From Dugong dugon (lineage: Eukaryota > Chordata > Mammalia > Sirenia > Dugongidae), in the NCBI GenBank assembly GCA_030035585.1, contig CM057461.1, positions 169,147,624-169,211,623 on the forward strand: a DNA stretch of 64,000 nucleotides. Direction: 5' to 3'. Below, in pieces: positions 57,151 to 64,000 of the stretch (position 1 is the first letter of the stretch; every line of letters starts with the position of its first letter). The position numbers were made by a program, and so were the translations under genes. The notes beneath the pieces are model-generated. The model saw nothing but the letters and a program-made list of their open reading frames with translations. It had not been told where the DNA came from and made no database searches.

Positions 57151-58386
57151 CTCGAACTACTTTCAATACTAACTTATTCTATTTGAATTCTTTGAAAAGA
57201 AAATGCCAAGCCCAAGTTGGCAGTGCAGGAAGTCTATGGGAGGAACACTGAGAAATATAATGGGCAGAAGAAACAGGAGTAAGTAGGTAAGTCTGCAGAC
57301 GTCAGTGCATGTATAACACTTGTAAAAGGAGAGAGAAGGAAGATGGATTAGGTAGGAAGAGCTAAAGCCCAGTGGGGAGCTCCGGCATAAAGACTACCAG
57401 TAGAAGAGTCCTGTGTTTGGCAGATGATTAGCCCCTAGTATACCTCCTGTCTCATAGCCACTCTTAGCAACCGTATGAGTCGGAACAGATGCGACAGCAC
57501 ATAACATCAACAATATACTTCCCGTACTCAGTCATCTGCTTGAGACTGCCTAGGAAGTGTGATTTAACCTCAAATGCTGTGGCATATCCTGAAGGTACTG
57601 TAGCTAACTGTGCTCCTTACAAATGATGGGCAAGTTCTTTCTTGAAGGAAGATTCAAGTGGCACACATCTGTGGCCATCATACTACATCAATTATTTACA
57701 TAAACCTAGTGTGGTTGATTGAATCTCTGGTTGACCTGCATTCACTAAATTTTTGTTCTTTGCTCTGAATAGTAAGGTTGTTTCTTGATCTTTGCATTGG
57801 TGTGAACACAAACTTGAAACTCCTTTCTTTTTCACCTTCATCAGTTCTGACTTTAGTTGCAAGTGAATAAAAACAAACTTAAAATGGCTTAAGCAAAATA
57901 AGACTTTGGCATCTCAAGGGGACCAGTGCATGGGCAGCAGTTGTGGAGGGGACTGGTGTGGTGGACGTGCCATGCTATGCCATGATGACCAAAGGGAGAC
58001 CCCAAAGACATGTTTAAGAAACCTTTGCTCAACTTCATAGATAGGGGATTGGAAATCACAGTGGTGTACCAGACCAGGAGAAAAAGAATATGGCAGACAC
58101 CACTTGATACCAGACAGATCTTAATCATGAATCCTCATGTGACACTTTTGTGTCTCCCAGAAAACATTGGGTAGGGAACTTTATAGTCTAGAGGTGGAGG
58201 GAAGAGCAATGGAAACATGGATAACATAGTTCTCCTGATCATCACCAAAGATTTTCTCCAAATAGAACCACCTACGGTTGTGTTTTTTGAATAGGCAATG
58301 GGAAAAGCATCCTTGCACAAAGTATCAAGTCTACCAACTGTCAGTCCACCACTGTAGCTTCATTCTTTTTGGACTGGACAGCTTTT
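57151..58386. other. Intergenic, no gene recognised
   Basis: No gene. A scrap of SINE/RTE tail ('gtatgagtcggaacagatgc') is at about 57470-57515. Confidence 0.45.
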
Positions 58387-58394
58387 CATTAGAG

Positions 58395-59788
58395 CAATGG
58401 TTCTCAAATTTTTAGAGCTCAAGGCTTCTTTACACTGAGAAATTATTGAGGATCCCAAAGAACTTTTGTTTATATGGGTTATTTCTATCAGTATTTATAT
58501 TAAAAATTAAAACTGAGAAAAAATAGCAATAATAATCTCATTACGTGTTAACATAAATAACACATTTTAAATAAAAATAACTATATTTTCTAAAATAAAA
58601 AATTCGTGTAGAGTGGCTTTTTTTTTTACTTAAAAAAAATCTCTTTAGTGCTTGATTTAGTAGAAGACAGAATCTCATACCTGCTTTTGCATTCAGTATG
58701 TTTCGATAAGTGACTTTGGTTGAATTGTGAAGAAAATTTGGCCTCACAGAGATATAGATTGGAAAAAAGGAGAAGTATTTTGACAGCCTTGTCAGATAAT
58801 TGTGGATACTCTTCATTAGTAAATTATACCAAAACTTGATAAGTGGTAGTTTCTTAAAGGTTAGTTGCAATATGGAATATGAGCATGATCTTTTTGTACT
58901 TTATCACATTAAAATCCATCGGTCAGTCTAGCCCTTTTATAGTGCAAGATTTTGTAAAATCATGCATTGGTCATTTGGAAAATGCTATTTCACTGAGTTA
59001 TGCATATCTTCCAAATGTTGACACATTTCATTATACAGTACCAAAAAAATCACATTTGTTATATTATTACCAATTTCATCAGAAAAGTCTTAAAGTTTTG
59101 GTAAACTGTTAAGCTCATGGTATTGGATGCAGTAGTTCCAAATTCCTAATTATCACTTGAAAGCTTGCATCTCAGCATTGGCAACAATATTGTCAGTTGT
59201 TTTCCTTGAAATTAAAGGCCCACTTCGTTCATTTTCAATAAAATGTTTGCCAAATATCCAAATCTGAATAAGCCTGTCAGTTACTCTTTTGAATAAAATG
59301 GTGCTACATGAAAAAGCAGTAGTTGAGCTCATAAATAAACCACACAAATGTTCTTCCTAGAGACAACTCTTTAACATTCAGTAGAAGTGCTTTATGCATA
59401 CTTCTCGTTTCATCATACAGAATATTTAAAAATCACATACTCACTGGGTCAGACTTAACAAAATTAATAATTTGTATTGCTTCATCAAGGGCATTCTTAA
59501 ATGTAACTGACTTTCCCCGCCCCCGCCCCACCCCCGCCCCGGAATTGCATGTTGGTAAAGACTACAATGATCACTGATACAGTTTTGTGCCACTGTCTTG
59601 TTATGTGCTTAGGTACCTTCAGTTTTATTCACCATTACTTTTGTACTATTAATAGAAACGTTAACATGGTGGGAAAAACCTCAAATAATGTCTTAGTAAT
59701 ATTATGAAATTAATTTTTTATCTCATGGACCCCTTAAAGGGTCTCCTAGATCCCCAGGGGTCCACAAGCAGTGCCTTGGGAACTGCTG
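58395..59788. mobile_element. hAT-type DNA transposon remnant
   Basis: Terminal inverted repeats: left end CAATGGTTCTCAA and right end, reversed, CAGCAGTTCCCAA. The 8-bp flanks CATTAGAG (58387-58394) and TCTTAGAG (59789-59796) match at six positions. 8-bp duplications and CAG-type ends point to the hAT superfamily. No intact transposase frame. The inner sequence carries an odd C-rich block at 59515-59540. Confidence 0.7.
59515..59540 (-). other. G-quadruplex-type sequence on the minus strand
   Basis: Five C-runs of 4, 5, 4, 5 and 4 bases separated by single bases. On the minus strand this is a near-ideal G-quadruplex motif. Confidence 0.8.
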
Positions 59789-60370
59789 TCTTAGAGCATC
59801 TTTTTAAATTTTTTTCCCAAATGCAATACTCCTAGGAGCCTCAAACCCTCATCGTCTCAGCAAAGGAGCCCTGATAAAGGAAGTAGGGGGCTTCAAACTT
59901 AACAATTTTGCATTGAAATACTCCCAAAGTTAGCCATTGGACAAAGAGGCTTTGATCTGTTTACCAGTGATGTATTTAGCATCTGGTTTGTTTACTTATT
60001 TATTTATATCACTTGGTTGACATGATTTATATTATAAGCTACAACAATAAACTCATCAATAAAATTTTATAAATATTTTATATTGGTATGAAAGAGAGGA
60101 TCGATTAGATAAAAGATAATCTTTCAGCTTGACAAATGAAGCTGTTCAACTTCTATAGACCTCTAGAAGGTCCAAGGAGAAAAGTCACTTGTAAGAGCAA
60201 GTGAGAAAGGCAGCAATCAAGTCTGGTATCTCATACTGGGGAAATGCCTTTTCACATTCCAAAATGGATTATCATTATACTGGAATCTAAAAGGATGGCA
60301 TTATCAATATGGATTCAGTTTCCACAAGTCGTTATGGAAAATGGTTAATATTTATTGATAAGCAACTTTG
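59789..60370. other. Intergenic, no gene recognised
   Basis: No feature seen apart from AT-rich runs near 60000-60090. Confidence 0.5.
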
Positions 60371-60377
60371 CAGAATA

Positions 60378-60435
60378 CACACACATACAAACAAAACCAA
60401 ACCCATTGCCATCAAGTTGATTCTGATTGATAGCG
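60378..60435 (-). mobile_element. AfroSINE tail micro-insertion (58 bp)
   Basis: Only the 3' part of the SINE ('ccaaacccattgccatcaag', 'ttgattctgattgatagcga'). CAGAATA occurs on both sides (60371-60377 and 60436-60442). Confidence 0.7.
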
Positions 60436-60870
60436 ACAGAATATACAATTAGCAGAAATTCCTGTATTTTTTAAAGCATGTGTTTCAGTTTAGGCCAGTT
60501 TCAGTTTCAGCAGCAAAAAGATCAAAAAGCTATACAGATAGAGAATTATACTAAAAAAATTATTGGCATGGTCATACGATATGCAAAAAGAGAATTTCAG
60601 TGTGTCTCCAGGTCATACAAAAGAGAGTGCCTTTTCCATTATTAATAGGCAGTGCGGAAAAAATAGAAATCTGCAGATAATACTATTTTAAGAGAATGAA
60701 GATATGGTAGGCAGTTACCTTGAGAGAATTTGAAAGGTTAGACCAAATGCCTGATAAGGTTTCTTCTAGATAAAGTGCTCTGATCTTAAGAATTTGAAAT
60801 CCCCTTGTCGGGGAAATTATCAGAAACAGTGACCCTCAGTGTGGTGATATAGCTCATTCATTCAGAAAAC
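60436..60870. other. Intergenic, no gene recognised
   Basis: No gene or named repeat. Confidence 0.5.
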
Positions 60871-61033
60871 AAACAAAAAACCCATTGCTGTCGAGTTGAT
60901 TCTGACTCATAGCAACACTATAGGACTGAGTAGAACTGCCCTATATGGTTTCCAAGGAGCAGATGGAGGATTCAAACTGCTGACCCTTTGGTTAGCAGCT
61001 GTAGCACTTAACCACTGCACCACCAGGGCCGTG
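60871..61033 (-). mobile_element. AfroSINE with 16-bp target duplication
   Basis: Minus-strand copy. The perfect duplication CATTCATTCAGAAAAC is at 60855-60870 and 61034-61049. Confidence 0.97.
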
Positions 61034-62899
61034 CATTCATTCAGAAAACATTTTTTTTAAACACTTCTCTTTTTTCAGTTGAGGGCCCACTATTTGCCAG
61101 TCACAGTGCACGTGATCTGTTATAAAATGATGAATATGTGCCAAATCTGGGTATCAGCATTAACCAATAACAGCTTAACAATAATTCAGCAACACAGTGA
61201 TACAAGAAAATGAAAATATGGTATAAGATTGAATACACACATGTAGTCCTCTACCCTTCATTTATCTACTTCCACTCTGACTAACCTGCACTTTTTCCTT
61301 ACCTTACTCTTCATTCTATGAGTGTGTCCTAGGCATTACACTTCTCCTCCATTCATTTCTTCAGCAAGTATTGACTGGTCATTGTGTGTCAAGCTCTCTG
61401 CTAAGCACTAAGGATACAACCATAAACAGGCAAATAGGTCCGTTTGGCACTTACAATCTAGATGAGGAGACAAAAATTATATAATTACATAATTAATAAT
61501 TACAGTTGTGACAAGTCTTACAAAAGAAAAATAAAGGAGGCCATAAAAGTGTCTAGTCTTGTTGGTGGGACTTATGTTCTGCCTCATGTATAGTCGGGCA
61601 GCCAGCATCACCAGGCAGATGACTAATTGTGCAAGTCCAAGGGCCAGGGCACATAAGAAGTCACCCTAGGTAGCCAGCTGTCCAGGTTTGCCTGGGACTG
61701 AACATGGTTTCCTGGAACATGGAACTTTCAACACTAAAATCAGGAAAGTCCTGGGCAAACCAAGAAGAGTTGATCACCCTAAATTACTCCCATCCCTGGA
61801 CATATGCTATCCAGTGAAAGGCTATAGATTCCTTTGAAATTGATGTAACTCAGGTAGCTGTTAGTGATACATTTCCTCTCCTTGGCAACTAAAGGGGTAG
61901 AGGGCAAATACATAGGTTACAAAATGTATCAACTTAGCCACAGCAGGTAAAGCTTGAGAATTATGTCTCTGTCTACTTCAAGATGTTGCTCAATATGGCA
62001 CCTAAGATTTTTGGTTGCCCCAAACCCAGCAGAACTTCTTCAGTTCAGAGGGAGGTATGGTTAAGTAGCTTGACTATAGTCACATAGCTAGTTGAGAGGA
62101 GAGGTGACATAGGTCAGTTTTCCCTGGAAACAGACTCTGAGATAGAGGTTCTGTTGCAGAAGATTTATTAGGGTTTGCTCTCTGGAGTAAGGGAAGCAGG
62201 ACTGGACTGAGAAAAGTTGAATTGTGATGTAGTTGTATCACATCAACCCTCAGTTAGGTAACTCTAAAACTAGGGTGGACCTTCAGGCATGTGTGGATTG
62301 AGACAAGGGGTTGAGTCCACCAGTCACTGTATGCAGGCTGACCCCGGGCAGGAGACATAGGCTTTTGACTGAGAGCACTTTCTTTCATGCTTGGCAATGA
62401 GTACTGTGGCCTGGAAGAGTGGATCTGTGCGGCACACTGTCTAATCTAGCGCACCAGGTCTTCAGATTTCCAAGTTCAGTGTCGTTTCCCTTATACTGTT
62501 TGTCACTCCTTATCAAGAATTGCCCGTAGATGTCTTTAGACTCTTGATTTAGAATGTAAATTAAATAAATTTCCTGGCTCCAGAAAGATGCTAATCGATA
62601 ATGTAAAATCACAAAGTTGTTAATAATAAATGACTGTGTAGATGCAAATGGGATATAATTACTCTGCAGTGCTTTCACGGAAAAGACACTGATCGCCTCA
62701 GGTGGAAGCTGGCTTTTAAAATAGAAGCTGTGAGGTGACCATGAGCAAAGAACCATACATATTTAGAATGCCAGCATTTGCCAAGACAAAATATAAGTTG
62801 ACATTTCCCTGCTAGCTTACAACGTGTTCTGTGGACATCTAAGAAATTTCAACATAAAGTTAACAAAAGGGGTTGAGAAAATGTCTAAAAACACAATTT
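61034..62899. other. Intergenic; old repeats
   Basis: 61340-61560 resembles the ancient repeat at 11040-11240 ('ctaagcactaaggatacaac'). 62110-62400 looks LTR-like ('gcagaagatttattagggtt'). The 123-residue minus-strand frame at 62385-62756 has no recognisable domain and I do not call it a gene. Confidence 0.4.
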
Positions 62900-62959
62900 T
62901 AAAAGATTCAAATCCTTTTTTTGAATAATAAATGATGAGAAGTCAAGATTTTAGGCTTT

Positions 62960-64000
62960 TATTTCATTAATTTGGAACTTTTCTTGAATATCAACATTGC
63001 ATTATGTTAAAAAATAATCAAAATTCTACATTTTACCTAAAACTATGAAGTTCCTGAAAGAAAACATAGGGAGAAAACTACAGGACTTAATCTTTTGTAA
63101 AAATAGGATAAGAAATAACAAATGCAAGGATAGCATAAAATAAATTAGATAAATGGGGCCTCATAAAAATTAAAAACTTATGCTCATCAAAAGGCTATCA
63201 AAATAGTAAAAAAGAGTACCTACAGACTGGGAAAAAATCTTTGGAAAGCTTATCCCATATCCGATAAGAGTCTAATCTCTAAAATTTGTAGAAAACTTCA
63301 ACTCAGCAACAAAAAGACAAACAACCCAATTATAAAATGGGCAAAGGACATAAACAGAAACTTCACCAAAGAGGACATTCAAGTGGCCAACAAACACATG
63401 AAAAGATGCTCACAATCATTCGCAATTAGAGAGATGCAAATCAAAACTGCAATGAGATACCACTTCACAAGAGCTAAAATGGCACTGATTAAAAAAACAG
63501 ATAAAAACAAATGTTGGCGAGGATGTGGAGAGATTGGAGCCCTTATACATTGCTGGTGGGACCGTAAAATGGTACAATCACAATGGAAAATGATACGGCG
63601 CTTCCACAAAAAACTAGAAATAGAGCTACCCTATGATCCAGCAATCCCTCCCCTAGGTATATTCCCTAGAGACCTGATAGAAGCGACACAAACAGACGTA
63701 TGTACAGTTATATTCATTGCAGCATTATTCACAATAACAAAAAAAGTGGAAACAACCTAAGTGTCCATCAATGGATGAATGGATAAGCAAAATGTACATA
63801 CATACAGTGAATATTATGAAACCATAAAGAAAAATGATGAGTCCGTGAAACATATTATAACATGGATGGACCCGGAGGACATAATGCTAATTGAAATAAG
63901 TCAATCACATGAGGACAAATATTGTATGGTCCCTTTTTCATAAGAAGACAAGAATAGATATACATGAAGAGACCAGTGTTCACTGGTCATTCTCTAGGGA
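62960..64000 (+). mobile_element. L1 ORF2 C-terminus and 3' region, runs off the window
   Basis: Plus-strand L1: 'gggaaaaaatctttggaaag', 'gggcaaaggacataaacaga'. An open piece at 63383-63760 encodes the ORF2 C-terminal Cys-rich knuckle (CWRGCGE...IHCWWD) and [13 protein letters not shown]. Past its stop come 'ccatcaatggatgaatggat' and 'atggatggaccc'. Upstream frames are broken. The element continues beyond 64000. Confidence 0.92.

Noticed and set aside
62385-62756. 123-residue minus-strand frame
   Set aside because: No domain or codon signature, and it overlaps an apparent LTR-like repeat edge.

Overview
This is mammalian nuclear DNA, almost certainly from an afrotherian (elephant, manatee, hyrax or relative). 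The window carries about two dozen copies of a tRNA-derived SINE matching the AfroSINE family in both sequence and layout. It also carries several copies of an RTE/BovB-type LINE whose 3' end resembles the SINE tail, plus L1s of several ages, ERVL/MaLR-type LTRs, ERV-L-like remnants, MIRs and a hAT-type transposon. The sequence does not fix the species. No bacterial features are present.

The only cellular protein-coding gene I can support is ZDBF2 (zinc finger DBF-type containing 2), on the + strand. A CpG island at about 3360-4190 is the likely promoter, with a probable first non-coding exon ending near 3704. Another possible 5' UTR exon lies at 9175-9226. Translation starts at 10910. Coding exons are 10910-10969, 23606-23733 and a single giant terminal exon, 30235-37642. 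Joined, they encode 2531 residues. The N-terminus is a DBF-type CCHH zinc finger whose Cys pair and His pair sit on different exons, 12.6 kb apart. The centre (about residues 355-1965) is an array of about 38 degenerate 37-45 residue acidic repeats. The C-terminus is non-repetitive and lysine/arginine rich. In human and mouse ZDBF2 is imprinted and expressed from the paternal allele; nothing in the sequence alone shows imprinting here.

Layout: 1-3350 upstream flank (a solo LTR and a truncated RTE element); 3360-4190 CpG island; 3705-10864 intron with an AfroSINE cluster at 5.4-6.7 kb; 10970-23605 intron filled by a nested old L1, an ERV-L-like remnant and a MaLR-like LTR split by a full-length but decayed RTE element; 23734-30234 intron with AfroSINEs, old L1 pieces and a MIR; 30235-37642 coding exon; 37643 to about 38140 or further, 3' UTR; 38.2-64 kb downstream intergenic DNA made largely of L1, LTR, ERV, AfroSINE and hAT remnants.

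The most interesting points are the repeat array in ZDBF2 with signs of recent unit turnover and an A14 tract inside its reading frame; a set of extremely short (38-93 bp), 3'-tail-only SINE/LINE insertions that keep recognisable target-site duplications; an RTE derivative holding only the two ends of the LINE; a tandem pair of L1 5' halves without 3' ends; and an isolated, very strong G-quadruplex motif at 59515-59540. I found no convincing new gene system beyond these.
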